From Zunongwangia profunda SM-A87 (GTDB lineage: Bacteria > Bacteroidota > Bacteroidia > Flavobacteriales > Flavobacteriaceae): DNA of 64,000 nucleotides. The notes below the pieces were generated by a model, which worked only from the letters and a program-made list of their open reading frames with translations, was not told the origin of the DNA and did not search any database. Of the stretch, positions 1-8,932 are shown one piece after another; the first letter of the stretch is position 1; every line of letters begins with the position of its first letter. The stretch lies in the NCBI RefSeq assembly GCF_000023465.1, contig NC_014041.1:1819001-1883000 (forward strand), given 5' to 3'. The position numbers and the translations under genes are program-made.

Positions 1-1
1 A

Positions 2-322
2 CAGGCAAGTTTTGAGCTGGCGAAGTTTAAAGTAAAACAATCTGGCGAATATCCTGGTTGGGCGCCAAATCCAGCTTCCGAGATCTTAAAAGTTCTAGAT
101 GAAATTTATCAAAAGCAACACGGTGAAAAGGCTCATATTGCTGCCTGCCATGCAGGCTTGGAATGCGGAATTATAGGAAATCATTATCCTGATATGGATA
201 TGATCTCTTTTGGTCCAACAATAAAAGGGGCCCATTCTCCAGACGAGAGAGCAAGTATTTCTTCCACTCAAAAATTTTGGGATTTCACTCTCGAGATTCT
301 AAAAAATATTCCGAAGAAATAG
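2..322 (+). CDS. Aminoacyl-histidine dipeptidase (PepD-like, M20), C-terminal part
   Basis: The left edge cuts this gene; 106 residues remain before the TAG stop. The fragment contains AACHAGLECG, then MDMISFGPTIKGAHSPDER and an FWDFTLEIL tail. This matches the end of the M20 metallopeptidases of the PepD/carnosinase type, which hydrolyse Xaa-His dipeptides in the cytoplasm. The Glu of HAGLECG and the His of KGAHSPDE are the positions expected to bind metal or substrate. The family call rests on these motifs only, since the N-terminal half lies outside the window. The next gene is convergent on the minus strand, 6 bases away. Confidence 0.8.
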   Translation, partial: QASFELAKFKVKQSGEYPGWAPNPASEILKVLDEIYQKQHGEKAHIAACHAGLECGIIGNHYPDMDMISFGPTIKGAHSPDERASISSTQKFWDFTLEILKNIPKK

Positions 323-328
323 AGAATA

Positions 329-934
329 TTAGATTTCCTTCTGAATAAATTCGTAACAGCGATAGCTGAATTCGTTCAGAAGGTTTTTCCATACTTTGTC
401 TAGATTAGTATTTTTATTATCGTAAGCTACATATTTTTTGATAAGCATTCCTTCTCGTGGTTGAGCTTCAAAATTAATATCAGATTCAATGACAGCTGAG
501 GTATCTTTAGATTCTACTTTACCAATAATTTTAAATTTTACCTTATAACTTTCATAAATACCTATAAACTCTCTTTCATTATAGGTATATACATTTTCAT
601 TTTTGACAATTTCTTTAAAAATTAAAGTATCTACTGAAATTTTATATTCTGAATTTTGGGATGACAAATTGAAATTTCTTTTTTCAAGATCTTTTACTAA
701 TTCTTTATTGAATTTGTTGACTATTTCCTGTGAATCTGTTTTAAAGTATTTTTTGAGAAAATAAGAATCATCATCGTAGATTTTAATTAGTTTAGGTTTG
801 AACTGTAGGCTAGCATTTTGAGAAGTTTTAAATTTTCTATTTTTCCACCTATAGTCGTTCTTGAAGTTATTGGTGTTTAATAGATTGCATGATGAGACAA
901 TAAAGGTAAATACAATTAAGATGAATTTTTTCAT
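329..934 (-). CDS. Putative lipoprotein of unknown function
   Basis: A 201-residue protein with a lipoprotein signal: a basic MKKF start, a hydrophobic stretch, and a Cys at about residue 16 in VSSCN. The mature part is Lys/Asn/Glu-rich with alternating hydrophobic residues, suggesting a beta-rich envelope protein. I recognise no domain. The gene stands alone between a convergent dipeptidase gene and the terminator of the minus-strand PPIase operon. The ATG is the first base of a clear signal peptide, so the start is well supported. No function is proposed. Confidence 0.7.
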   Translation of the reverse strand: MKKFILIVFTFIVSSCNLLNTNNFKNDYRWKNRKFKTSQNASLQFKPKLIKIYDDDSYFLKKYFKTDSQEIVNKFNKELVKDLEKRNFNLSSQNSEYKISVDTLIFKEIVKNENVYTYNEREFIGIYESYKVKFKIIGKVESKDTSAVIESDINFEAQPREGMLIKKYVAYDNKNTNLDKVWKNLLNEFSYRCYEFIQKEI

Positions 935-967
935 GATGAATGAAATAAAATTATCTGATTAAAACGA

Positions 968-995
968 AAAAACTGCCGGTAAAACGGCAGTTTTT
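968..995 (-). terminator. Terminator of the nrnA-gldI-PPIase operon
   Basis: An inverted repeat, AAAAACTGCCG at 968-978 and CGGCAGTTTTT at 985-995, has a 6-base loop and a T tract in the minus direction. It lies 13 bases past the stop of the PPIase gene. A-rich flanks make it potentially active in both directions. Confidence 0.85.
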
Positions 996-1007
996 CTAGC
1001 TAACAGC

Positions 1008-2123
1008 TTATTTAATGTCTACCAGATCTACGATAAAAACTAAATCGGTATTCGGTTCGATTGGACCTCGACCTCTTTCGCCATAGGCTAAATGGCTTGG
1101 GATATATAAAATGGCCTGATCACCAACTTTCATTTGTTGAACTCCTTCATTAAAACCGGCGATCATAGGAGCATCTGGGCCATAACTAATATTTAGGGGA
1201 GCATAACCACCCTGCATACTTCGCATTTCATTGAAGATATCCCATTTTTTTGCTACCTCTTCTTTGCTGGTGTCAAAAATGCCACCATCGGTAAAGTAAC
1301 CTTCATAATCCACACCAACGTTTTGCCCAATTTTAGGTTTTGGACCTTCGCCTTCTTTAAGAATATAAATTCCTAATCCACTATCTAATGTTTTAGCTTC
1401 GTCTTGATATTTTTCGAACATCGCTTTATTTTCAGCTTTTGCTTCTTCAAGTTTTCTGGCTTCTTCTTCTTCAGCTTCTTTAATTTTCTGAAGTTCGTTT
1501 TCAAAAACTTTAGGCGCGTCGAATTTTCTGGCAGATTTCCCTTTCCTAATAATTTCAACTGAATTAATGACTACATCTTTTACAGGTCGATCACCAGGGT
1601 CGGTTTCTACTTTGCCTATGGCATCAACAACATCCTGTCCTTTTACGACTTTTCCAAAAACGGTATGTCTTCCATCTAAATTTGTAGTAGGAGCAAGGGT
1701 AATAAAAAACTGGCTTCCATTTGTTCCTGGGCCTGCATTGGCCATAGAAAGGATACCTTTAGATTCATGGCTTAAGCTGTCGATAGTTTCGTCAGGGAAA
1801 CGGTAACCCGGGCCACCACGACCTGTACCGGTAGGATCACCACCTTGTATTACAAAACCATCAATGATTCTGTGAAAAATAATTCCATCATAAAAATTTT
1901 TGTTTTTATAAGTACTGTCTACCATTGTGCTGTTTCCTTCAGCCAGTGAAACAAAGCTGGCAACAGTAATTGGGGTTTGCTCATAATATAGCTCGGCTAT
2001 AAAAGGCCCCATAGAGGTATCAAACTTAGCGTACATCCCGTCTTCTAAATCTGGGTAGTCGTCTTTACAGGCTGTAAAAGCCAAAACAATAGCACTTAAA
2101 AGTAAAAGGCTAAATTTCTTCAT
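1008..2123 (-). CDS. Cyclophilin-FKBP fusion peptidyl-prolyl isomerase lipoprotein
   Basis: From the ATG at 2123 the product has 371 residues; a longer reading to a TTG at 2147 would only add residues before an already good lipoprotein signal (MKKFSLLLLS, Cys near residue 19 in FTACKD). Residues about 30-193 form a cyclophilin domain with FHRIIDGFVIQGGD and NGSQFFIT. A Glu/Lys-rich, probably helical linker covers about 205-245. Residues about 250-371 form an FKBP domain (NVGVDYEGYFTDGGIFDTS, HLAYGERG). Two unrelated prolyl isomerase folds in one lipoprotein suggest an envelope chaperone for exported proteins. It follows gldI by 40 bases, so it is probably the third gene of the nrnA-gldI operon. 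Confidence 0.93.
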   Translation of the reverse strand: MKKFSLLLLSAIVLAFTACKDDYPDLEDGMYAKFDTSMGPFIAELYYEQTPITVASFVSLAEGNSTMVDSTYKNKNFYDGIIFHRIIDGFVIQGGDPTGTGRGGPGYRFPDETIDSLSHESKGILSMANAGPGTNGSQFFITLAPTTNLDGRHTVFGKVVKGQDVVDAIGKVETDPGDRPVKDVVINSVEIIRKGKSARKFDAPKVFENELQKIKEAEEEEARKLEEAKAENKAMFEKYQDEAKTLDSGLGIYILKEGEGPKPKIGQNVGVDYEGYFTDGGIFDTSKEEVAKKWDIFNEMRSMQGGYAPLNISYGPDAPMIAGFNEGVQQMKVGDQAILYIPSHLAYGERGRGPIEPNTDLVFIVDLVDIK

Positions 2124-2163
2124 TATATAAATTTTAATTTTAAGCAAAAATAAATAAGATTTT

Positions 2164-2718
2164 TTAGTTTATAGAATCCTGTTCCCGGATAGAATGTAAA
2201 GTAACTGTAGTTTTTATTGGAATATTAGTTCCAATTCGATCTTTATCGCCATAATATCCAAAAGCTTTGTAAGAAGGGAATAAGAAAGTAACCGTTTCCC
2301 CGGCTTTCATCAATTTTAAGCCATCTCTTAAACCGCTAAACAAGTTTTCCTGATCTATAGCAAATTCTTTTGTTGGCTTTTCGCCTTTACCGTATATCGT
2401 TTGGTCATTTAAGGTTTGAATATAATAATCGAAATTTACAATATCGCCAAATTCCGGTTTTGTTTTAGAAACGGAGTCGGCTACTTTTTTATTATAGAAA
2501 TACCAAAATCCGCCATTACTGGCGATATAATTTTTACTACTGTCGTTTGCAATGATCTTTTTTATTAAAAATTCTTCTTCTGCCAAAAGCTTTTTATTTC
2601 TCGCTACCGATTCGTTGATATAACTTCCTGAATGTTGACTTACGGGATAGCGAGCTTCTGGAGATTTACAGGAAACCAATGCAGCGATAAATAATAAGCT
2701 AAAAATTAGTTTTTTCAT
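2164..2718 (-). CDS. gldI: GldI, gliding-motility FKBP-type lipoprotein
   Basis: A 184-residue lipoprotein (MKKLIFSLLF, lipobox ending VSCKS) with an FKBP-like C-terminal half: GDIVNFDYYIQTL, AGETVTFLFPSYKAFGYYGD and a final VTLHSIRE strand. Length, signal and the NGGFWYFYNKK segment fit GldI, the FKBP-like lipoprotein needed for gliding in Flavobacterium johnsoniae. GldI is thought to help fold other envelope gliding proteins. Its ATG overlaps the nrnA stop as ATGA, so the two are translationally coupled. No other gld gene is present, so gliding itself cannot be inferred. Confidence 0.88.
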   Translation of the reverse strand: MKKLIFSLLFIAALVSCKSPEARYPVSQHSGSYINESVARNKKLLAEEEFLIKKIIANDSSKNYIASNGGFWYFYNKKVADSVSKTKPEFGDIVNFDYYIQTLNDQTIYGKGEKPTKEFAIDQENLFSGLRDGLKLMKAGETVTFLFPSYKAFGYYGDKDRIGTNIPIKTTVTLHSIREQDSIN

Positions 2719-3731
2719 GCCTGAAGTTGTTCTTTATATTCAGGAAGCAGTTTGTTAAATTCTACGATGGTGTCGTTCATGGACATTTCACTTCTTCCAC
2801 CGGCAGCATTATTATGACCACCGCCATTAAAGTGAGCCCTTGCAAATGTATTTACTGAAAAATCGCCTTTAGAACGGAATGAAATTTTAATGATTCCTTC
2901 CTGTTTATTTTCAATAAAGATAGCTGCAAAAACAATTCCATCTAAAGAGAGCCCGTAATTTACAAAACCTTCAGTGTCTCCTTTTTTAAAGTTATGGGCA
3001 TCTAATTCTTCCTGTGAAATGGTAATATAAGCGGTTCTAAACTGTCGGTTAACTTTTAAATTTTGCAAAGCTACCCCTAATAATTGTAAGCGACTTTCAG
3101 AATTCGTATCAAAGACATCCTGATGAATTTTGCTATTTTCGGCACCTTTTTCAATAAGATCTGCGACTACGCGGTGGGTGTTTGGTGTAGTGCTTGAAAA
3201 TCTGAATGAACCGGTGTCGGTCATAATCCCAGTATACAAACAGCTGGCAATTTCAGGAGTGATTTTGTTTTTAGCACGAAGCCGTTCTATAAAATGATAG
3301 ACCATCTCACAGGTAGAACTCATGCTGGTATCGCTATATGTATAATCTGCATAATTTGCTGGTTCCTGGTGGTGATCGATCATTATAAAAGTTGCTTCAC
3401 TAGCTTCTAATGCCTGTTGCATATCACCACAACGAGATAGATCATTGAAATCTAAAGTAAAAATAATCTCTGCTTTTTCAATAATGTCGTCGGCCAGTTT
3501 TTTACTTTCATCATATATAATCACCTGGTCGTTACCAGGTAACCATTTAAGGAAATTAGGGTATTCATTAGGAGCGATAACATTGGCATTATGTCCTTTA
3601 TCCTTTAGGAAATGCATCAAAGCCAATGTGCTTCCCATCGCATCGCCGTCTGGGCCTTTGTGAGGAACAATTACTATATTGTTCGCTTTGGATAATTCGG
3701 CCGTTATTTCTAAAATATATTGCTCTATCAT
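2715..3731 (-). CDS. DHH/DHHA1 phosphoesterase, NrnA-like
   Basis: This 338-residue protein carries the DHH signature series: PHKGPDGDAMGS near residue 25, a DFND segment near 84, DHHQEP near 113, and the C-terminal DHHA1 motif GGGHNNAAGGR. Such proteins degrade nano-RNA oligonucleotides and/or pAp using Mn2+ held by the Asp/His residues, all of which are present. The ATG at 3731 (MIEQYIL) is chosen over a TTG at 3749, which would add six residues and overlap a TATCTTTA promoter-like box. It is the first gene of the operon with gldI and the PPIase lipoprotein. Confidence 0.9.
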   Translation of the reverse strand: MIEQYILEITAELSKANNIVIVPHKGPDGDAMGSTLALMHFLKDKGHNANVIAPNEYPNFLKWLPGNDQVIIYDESKKLADDIIEKAEIIFTLDFNDLSRCGDMQQALEASEATFIMIDHHQEPANYADYTYSDTSMSSTCEMVYHFIERLRAKNKITPEIASCLYTGIMTDTGSFRFSSTTPNTHRVVADLIEKGAENSKIHQDVFDTNSESRLQLLGVALQNLKVNRQFRTAYITISQEELDAHNFKKGDTEGFVNYGLSLDGIVFAAIFIENKQEGIIKISFRSKGDFSVNTFARAHFNGGGHNNAAGGRSEMSMNDTIVEFNKLLPEYKEQLQA

Positions 3732-3991
3732 AAGAGTGTAAAGATACAATTTAATGCCTCATTCAGGCTTTAATTCCATTGAAGCTTAATTCGAATTTAT
3801 AAAATGTTTTCCTATTCTTACGCCTCAGCCTTGTTCCAAAATCATCAAATTCTATTAGATTCAGTACCGCTTGTAGAAGCTAAGGAGGTAAAAAGTTTAA
3901 CAAGTGATAATTTATCATTACGTTAAGCCTAAGTATCCATTTAAAGATTTTTTTGGTAATGTTTATTTTTATGGAAAACAAAACAACAAAA

Positions 3992-4996
3992 ATGATTAAA
4001 ATTTTACGATTTTCACTGATTTTATTTTTGGTTGGCTGTAATTCTACTTCTGGTATAACACATAAAGAGCGACAGGAAATACCTAAAAAAGATTATGATT
4101 TTACCATTGTTTTTGGTAGTTGTAATGATCAGGATAATCCCCAACCATTATGGGAGCCTATACTGGATAATGAACCCGATGCTTTTATATGGGGTGGTGA
4201 TAATATTTATGCCGATACGCCAGATATGGAAAAAATGAAAGCAATGTACGATTTTCAGCAAAATGTTGAGGCCTATCAAAAATTGGTAAATACTGCTGTG
4301 ATGTTAGGTACATGGGACGATCATGATTTTGGAAAAAATAATGCAGGGAAAGAATGGGAGAAGAAAGCCGAAAGTCAGCAATTATTTCTTGATTTTATGA
4401 ATGTTCCACAGGGCGATATACGTCGTGCTCGTGAAGGTGTCTATTATGCACAAGATTTAATTGCTGATGGAAACACGATAAAAGTTATATTATTGGATAC
4501 CCGGTATTTTAGAGATCCAATTAATGAGAGTAGGGGAGGTAGCATTTTAGGAGATGCGCAGTGGAAGTGGTTAGAGAAGGAACTAAATAATAGCACGGCA
4601 GATTATCATATTATAATGAGTAGTATACAGGTGCTTAGCATGCAGCATCGTTTTGAGAAATGGGCGAATTTCCCAGAAGAACGTGAGCATTTGTTAGATC
4701 TGATTGCGAGTTCAGGAATTAAAAACCCTATTATAATTAGTGGAGATCGTCATATTTCAGAATTTTCAAAAATGGATATCGAAGGTTTGAAGGCGCCATT
4801 ATATGATTTTACTTCTAGTGGAATGACGCATGTTTATGAGAGTTTTAGTGGGGAAGCTAATATGTATCGAGAAGGTGAGGTGATCTTTCAGCTAAGTTTT
4901 GGTGTTTTGAATTTTGATTTTGAAAATGAGGAAGTTAATATGCAAATGAGAGGCATAGAAAATGCGCTTTTGCAAGAAATCAGCGTGAAATTTTAG
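3992..4996 (+). CDS. PhoD-like metallophosphoesterase lipoprotein
   Basis: The product is a lipoprotein of about 334 residues (MIKILRFSLILFLVGCNS). Motifs run in the order expected for PhoD-like phosphodiesterase/alkaline phosphatase: FGSCNDQ, WGGDNIYADT, GTWDDHDFGKNNAG, LLDTRYFRD, and ISGDRHISEF near the C terminus. The Asp, Asn and His residues of these blocks form the metal site in the family. It probably releases phosphate from organic esters at the cell surface or in the periplasm. The ATG at 3992 gives a normal short n-region; an upstream ATG at 3971 is possible. It is a single gene, 78 bases before ndk. Confidence 0.88.
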   Translation: MIKILRFSLILFLVGCNSTSGITHKERQEIPKKDYDFTIVFGSCNDQDNPQPLWEPILDNEPDAFIWGGDNIYADTPDMEKMKAMYDFQQNVEAYQKLVNTAVMLGTWDDHDFGKNNAGKEWEKKAESQQLFLDFMNVPQGDIRRAREGVYYAQDLIADGNTIKVILLDTRYFRDPINESRGGSILGDAQWKWLEKELNNSTADYHIIMSSIQVLSMQHRFEKWANFPEEREHLLDLIASSGIKNPIIISGDRHISEFSKMDIEGLKAPLYDFTSSGMTHVYESFSGEANMYREGEVIFQLSFGVLNFDFENEEVNMQMRGIENALLQEISVKF

Positions 4997-5022
4997 AAAA
5001 TTGATATAAAGTTTTAATAACC

Positions 5023-5052
5023 TTGTATTTGGAAGAGAATTGGTTATTTTTG
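5023..5052 (+). promoter_or_regulatory. Promoter of ndk
   Basis: TTG at 5023-5025, a 19-base spacer and TATTTTTG at 5045-5052 match the Bacteroidetes -33/-7 pattern (TTG, 19-21 bp, TAnnTTTG). The ndk ATG lies 22 bases downstream. Confidence 0.75.
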
Positions 5053-5074
5053 CTGAAAATTTAAAAAACACGAA

Positions 5075-5494
5075 ATGGCAGGAAACAGAACTTTCACCAT
5101 GATTAAGCCTGATGCTGTAGAAAAGGGGCATATTGGTGCAATTTTAGATCAGATCAATGCTTCAGGTTTTAGAATCGTAGCCATGAAGTTAACGCAAATG
5201 ACAACAGCTGATGCCGAGACTTTTTACGCGGTTCATAAAGAGCGTCCGTTCTTCGGAGAATTGGTAGAATTTATGACTCGAGGTCCAATTGTTGCTGCAA
5301 TCTTAGAAAAAGAAAATGCAGTTGAAGATTTTAGAACTTTGATTGGTGCAACAAACCCTGAAGATGCTGCTGAAGGAACTATTAGAAAAAAATATGCTTC
5401 TTCTGTAGGAGAGAACGCAGTACACGGTAGTGATAGCGATGAAAATGCTGCTATCGAAGGTGCTTTTCACTTTGCAGGAAGAGAAATGTTCTAA
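5075..5494 (+). CDS. ndk: Nucleoside diphosphate kinase
   Basis: A 139-residue Ndk of standard bacterial length. The N-terminal [11 protein letters not shown] strand and the active-site block [12 protein letters not shown] are intact; the His of this block is phosphorylated during transfer of the ATP gamma phosphate to NDPs. Motifs [10 protein letters not shown] and GPIVAAILE are also present. It balances cytoplasmic nucleotide pools. It has its own promoter upstream and a hairpin terminator downstream, so it is probably monocistronic. Confidence 0.97.
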   Translation: MAGNRTFTMIKPDAVEKGHIGAILDQINASGFRIVAMKLTQMTTADAETFYAVHKERPFFGELVEFMTRGPIVAAILEKENAVEDFRTLIGATNPEDAAEGTIRKKYASSVGENAVHGSDSDENAAIEGAFHFAGREMF

Positions 5495-5519
5495 GAGCAT
5501 TTTTTAATAAAACAATAGA

Positions 5520-5547
5520 AGCTATCCAAAATGGATAGCTTTTTTTA
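5520..5547 (+). terminator. Terminator of ndk
   Basis: AGCTATCCA and TGGATAGCT flank a short A loop and are followed by seven T residues. The hairpin starts 25 bases after the ndk stop codon. Confidence 0.88.
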
Positions 5548-5603
5548 TGCTTTTAAAAAAACGCTCTCTTTTTAACTGTGGTCTAATTTATAGATGATTA
5601 TGT

Positions 5604-5640
5604 ATTAAAAAAGGGCTAGACTTTAATAAATCTAACCCTT
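5604..5640 (-). terminator. Terminator of the leu operon
   Basis: On the minus strand AAGGGTTAGA (5640-5631) pairs with TCTAGCCCTT (5620-5611), with one G-U pair, and is followed by a T6 run. It lies about 80 bases past leuB, so leuACDB should end here. Confidence 0.8.
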
Positions 5641-5717
5641 TCTCTATACAAACTTACACAATTTTAGGGAACTATGTCTACCCCCTTTTTAATCTAACTA
5701 AGATTACAAACGTGAAA

Positions 5718-6830
5718 TCAGATGATGGTCATTTGACCAAAATTAAGATTTTCGTCATTGATATTATTTTCAGACTCGCTAATTAGGCCTTCCAAGAAAT
5801 CTCCAACTTTTTCAGTACTGTAAGGATTATCTTTATTAATATCTTCAGTACATACATTTAGTTTGATACTGGTGGCCACTGCTTTTCTTATGACATCGCC
5901 TTCTTCGATAAGACCAAAATGATCCAGTAGCATTGCTGCAGAGAGGATCGAAGCTACAGGATTCGCAATTCCTTTACCCGTAGCTTGGGGATATGACCCG
6001 TGAATGGGCTCAAACATTGCATTATTACCACCAACTGAAGCAGAAGCTAATAAACCAATACTTCCTCCAATTACACTGGCTTCATCAGAAATGATATCAC
6101 CAAACATATTTTCAGTAAGAATTACATCAAATTGCTTAGGATTCAAGATCATTTGCATAGCTGCATTATCTACGAATAAGAAATCTAATTCTACGTCCTG
6201 ATATTCTTCAGCAATTTTCTTTACGGTTTTTCTCCAAAGACGGGAAGTTTCCAAAACATTGGCTTTGTCTACCAGGGTTAATTTTTTACGTCGTTGTTGG
6301 GCAGCTTTAAAAGCTAAGTGCGCCATTCTTTCGATCTCTACTACAGAATAGGTACACACATCGGTAGCGCTTTGTCCATCTTCACTCTGGCTTTTTTCAC
6401 CAAAATAAATTCCTCCTGTTAACTCTCTAAAAATCGTTAAATCTGCACCCTGAATTCTTTCCGGTCTAAGCGGAGACTGATCGATAAGTTTAGGATAAGT
6501 AGTTACAGGACGGATATTGGCATAAAGACCTAATTCTTTCCTTAATTTCAATAATCCCTGTTCTGGTCTCACTTTAGCATCCGGGTTATTATCATATTTG
6601 GGATGACCTATGGCACCAAATAGTACAGCATCAGATTTTTTACAAAGGTCTAAAGTTGCTTCAGGTAATGGATTATCTAGTAAATCTATTGCAGCGGCAC
6701 CAACAATCGCATCTTCGAATTCAAATTCATGATCAAAACGATCGCCAATAGCTTTAAGTATTTTTATGGATTGCTGTGTAATTTCCGGTCCAATTCCATC
6801 TCCGGCTAATACGGCTATTTTTAGTTTCAT
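5718..6830 (-). CDS. leuB: 3-isopropylmalate dehydrogenase
   Basis: A 370-residue LeuB that oxidises and decarboxylates 3-isopropylmalate to 2-oxoisocaproate with NAD+. The N terminus (IAVLAGDGIGPEI), the substrate-binding block (RELTGGIYFGEK), the Mg2+ site (ENMFGDIISDEAS) and the adenine-binding region (EPIHGSYPQATGKGIANP) are all intact. The C-terminal tail after the last helix (roughly 15 Asn/Glu-rich residues) is a little longer than in many homologs. It is the last gene of the leu operon, 35 bases after leuD, and is followed by a terminator. Confidence 0.96.
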   Translation of the reverse strand: MKLKIAVLAGDGIGPEITQQSIKILKAIGDRFDHEFEFEDAIVGAAAIDLLDNPLPEATLDLCKKSDAVLFGAIGHPKYDNNPDAKVRPEQGLLKLRKELGLYANIRPVTTYPKLIDQSPLRPERIQGADLTIFRELTGGIYFGEKSQSEDGQSATDVCTYSVVEIERMAHLAFKAAQQRRKKLTLVDKANVLETSRLWRKTVKKIAEEYQDVELDFLFVDNAAMQMILNPKQFDVILTENMFGDIISDEASVIGGSIGLLASASVGGNNAMFEPIHGSYPQATGKGIANPVASILSAAMLLDHFGLIEEGDVIRKAVATSIKLNVCTEDINKDNPYSTEKVGDFLEGLISESENNINDENLNFGQMTII

Positions 6831-6865
6831 ATTTTTTCCTATAAAAAAGTTTATAGACTCAGTTC

Positions 6866-7480
6866 CTATTCCTGAATCGCAGCTTCACGCATTTGCGTTT
6901 GTTTTTCTTCAAATTTCTTGATGGCATCCAATTTACTCACTAAAAAGTCAATATCATCAAAACCATTAATTAAACAGGTCTTTTTATAAGCATCTATAGC
7001 AAAATTTTCGGATTTACCGCTGCTTATAATTTGAATTTTTTGATTTTCGAGATCAACTTTAAAGCTTTCTTTATTATCTTTTTTAATGGCAAGGAAGAGT
7101 TCGTCCAAAAACTCAGGAGAAACCTGAACCGGTAATAAACCATTATTTAGTGCATTACCTTTAAAGATATCTGCAAAATAACTGGAAACAACTACTTTAA
7201 AACCATAGGCTTTTAATGCCCATGCAGCATGCTCTCTACTTGAACCGCAACCAAAGTTGTTTCCTGCGATTAAAATTTGTCCTGAGTATTGATCCTGGTT
7301 TAGTGAGAAATCCTCTACAGGTTTTCCATCTTTGTCAAAACGCCAGTCTTTAAAAAGATTTTCACCAAAACCTGCTTTATCTGTTGCCTTAAGGAAACGT
7401 GCAGGGATGATTTGATCTGTATCTATATTTTCGACCTCTAACGGGACGGCTGTATCTTGTAGTGTGGTGAATTTTTCCAT
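6866..7480 (-). CDS. leuD: 3-isopropylmalate dehydratase small subunit
   Basis: A 204-residue LeuD. The family motifs [16 protein letters not shown] near the N terminus and [17 protein letters not shown] near residue 80 are intact; the latter forms the swivelling substrate-binding loop that joins LeuC. Together LeuCD isomerises 2-isopropylmalate to 3-isopropylmalate. Its ATG overlaps the leuC stop as TAATG, indicating translational coupling and equal subunit supply. Confidence 0.96.
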   Translation of the reverse strand: MEKFTTLQDTAVPLEVENIDTDQIIPARFLKATDKAGFGENLFKDWRFDKDGKPVEDFSLNQDQYSGQILIAGNNFGCGSSREHAAWALKAYGFKVVVSSYFADIFKGNALNNGLLPVQVSPEFLDELFLAIKKDNKESFKVDLENQKIQIISSGKSENFAIDAYKKTCLINGFDDIDFLVSKLDAIKKFEEKQTQMREAAIQE

Positions 7481-8862
7481 TAATTCAAGCTTTTTGTAAA
7501 GTCGGTTATTTTTCCGGCCACGGCGGTTGCTGCAGCAGTGAGTGGGCTCGCTAAAATTGTTCTTGAACCTTGTCCTTGCCTACCCTCAAAATTTCTGTTA
7601 CTGGTAGAAACACAATATTCGCCTTCTGGAATTTTATCATCGTTCATTGCCAGGCAGGCTGAGCACCCGGGTTGTCTTAATCTAAAGCCTGCTTCTTCAA
7701 AAACTTTATCGAGACCTTCTTCCTGAATTTGAGCGGCTACCTGTCTACTTCCGGGAACGATTAATGCATTTACATTTTCTGCTTTTTTCTTTCCTTTGAT
7801 ATAGCTCGCTGCCATTCTGAAATCCTCGATACGACTATTTGTACAACTGCCAATGAAGATATAATTAATAGGTTTGTCGATTAAACTTTCTCCAGGCTTA
7901 AAGCCCATATAGCTTAAGGCTTTAGCATCACTTTTACCTCCTTCAACAGGTATGGCGCCGGTAATTTTAATTCCCATACCAGGATTGGTACCGTAGGTGA
8001 TCATTGGCTCGATATCTTCGGCATCAAAAGAATATTCCTGATCAAATTCGGCACCTTCATCGGTTTTTAAAGTTTCCCAATACGCTTTTAGCTTATCAAA
8101 TTCTTCTCCTTTGGGCGCAAACTCTCTTCCTTCAACATAATCATAAGTAGTTTGATCTGGTGCAATTAGTCCGCCACGAGCTCCCATTTCAATACTCATG
8201 TTACAAACGGTCATGCGACCTTCCATCGACATATTTTCAAAAACATCACCGGCATATTCGCAAAAATAGCCCGTTCCGGAGTTTGTCCCTAGTTTACTGA
8301 TCACGTAAAGAATAACATCTTTTGGAGTAACTCCTTTTCTCAGATCTCCGTTTACATTTACACGCAGCCTTTTAGGCTTTTCTACCAATAAGCATTGTGA
8401 AGCGAAAACCTGAGTTACCTGGCTGGTACCTATCCCAAAAGCAATTGCACCAAAAGCTCCATGGGTCGAAGTGTGACTATCCCCACAAACCATGGTTTTA
8501 CCGGGTTGTGTGATCCCCAGTTCTGGCGCCATTACGTGAACAATCCCGTTGTAAGGATGTCCCAAACCATAAAGTGTAATATTGTTTTCTTCACAGTTCT
8601 GTGAAAGTTCTTTTAATTGTTTTCTGGATAGCAAATCCTTAACCGGTAAATGCTGATTTTCAGTTGGCGTGTTGTGATCTGCGGTGGCCACGATTTTATT
8701 AGGTCGAAAAACAGGAATTTCCCGCTCTTTTAATTCGTTAAAAGCTTGTGGACTCGTAACTTCATGAATTAAGTGCTGATCGATATATAGAATGTCCGGA
8801 CCATCAGGAATCGACTCTACCACATGGGCATCCCAAATTTTATCAAAAAGGGTTTTCTTCAT
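7480..8862 (-). CDS. leuC: 3-isopropylmalate dehydratase large subunit
   Basis: A 460-residue LeuC, the [4Fe-4S] subunit. The three cluster cysteines are recognisable in [10 protein letters not shown] and in [30 protein letters not shown] and the final [14 protein letters not shown] are also intact. It works with LeuD in the cytoplasm on 2-isopropylmalate. It lies 70 bases after leuA and overlaps leuD by one base. Confidence 0.97.
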   Translation of the reverse strand: MKKTLFDKIWDAHVVESIPDGPDILYIDQHLIHEVTSPQAFNELKEREIPVFRPNKIVATADHNTPTENQHLPVKDLLSRKQLKELSQNCEENNITLYGLGHPYNGIVHVMAPELGITQPGKTMVCGDSHTSTHGAFGAIAFGIGTSQVTQVFASQCLLVEKPKRLRVNVNGDLRKGVTPKDVILYVISKLGTNSGTGYFCEYAGDVFENMSMEGRMTVCNMSIEMGARGGLIAPDQTTYDYVEGREFAPKGEEFDKLKAYWETLKTDEGAEFDQEYSFDAEDIEPMITYGTNPGMGIKITGAIPVEGGKSDAKALSYMGFKPGESLIDKPINYIFIGSCTNSRIEDFRMAASYIKGKKKAENVNALIVPGSRQVAAQIQEEGLDKVFEEAGFRLRQPGCSACLAMNDDKIPEGEYCVSTSNRNFEGRQGQGSRTILASPLTAAATAVAGKITDFTKSLN

Positions 8863-8932
8863 TTCTTTAAATTTTTAAACACAGCACGAGGGCTGTGTTA
8901 TGATAAGTTTTATAAAACTTAATATGACGTCT

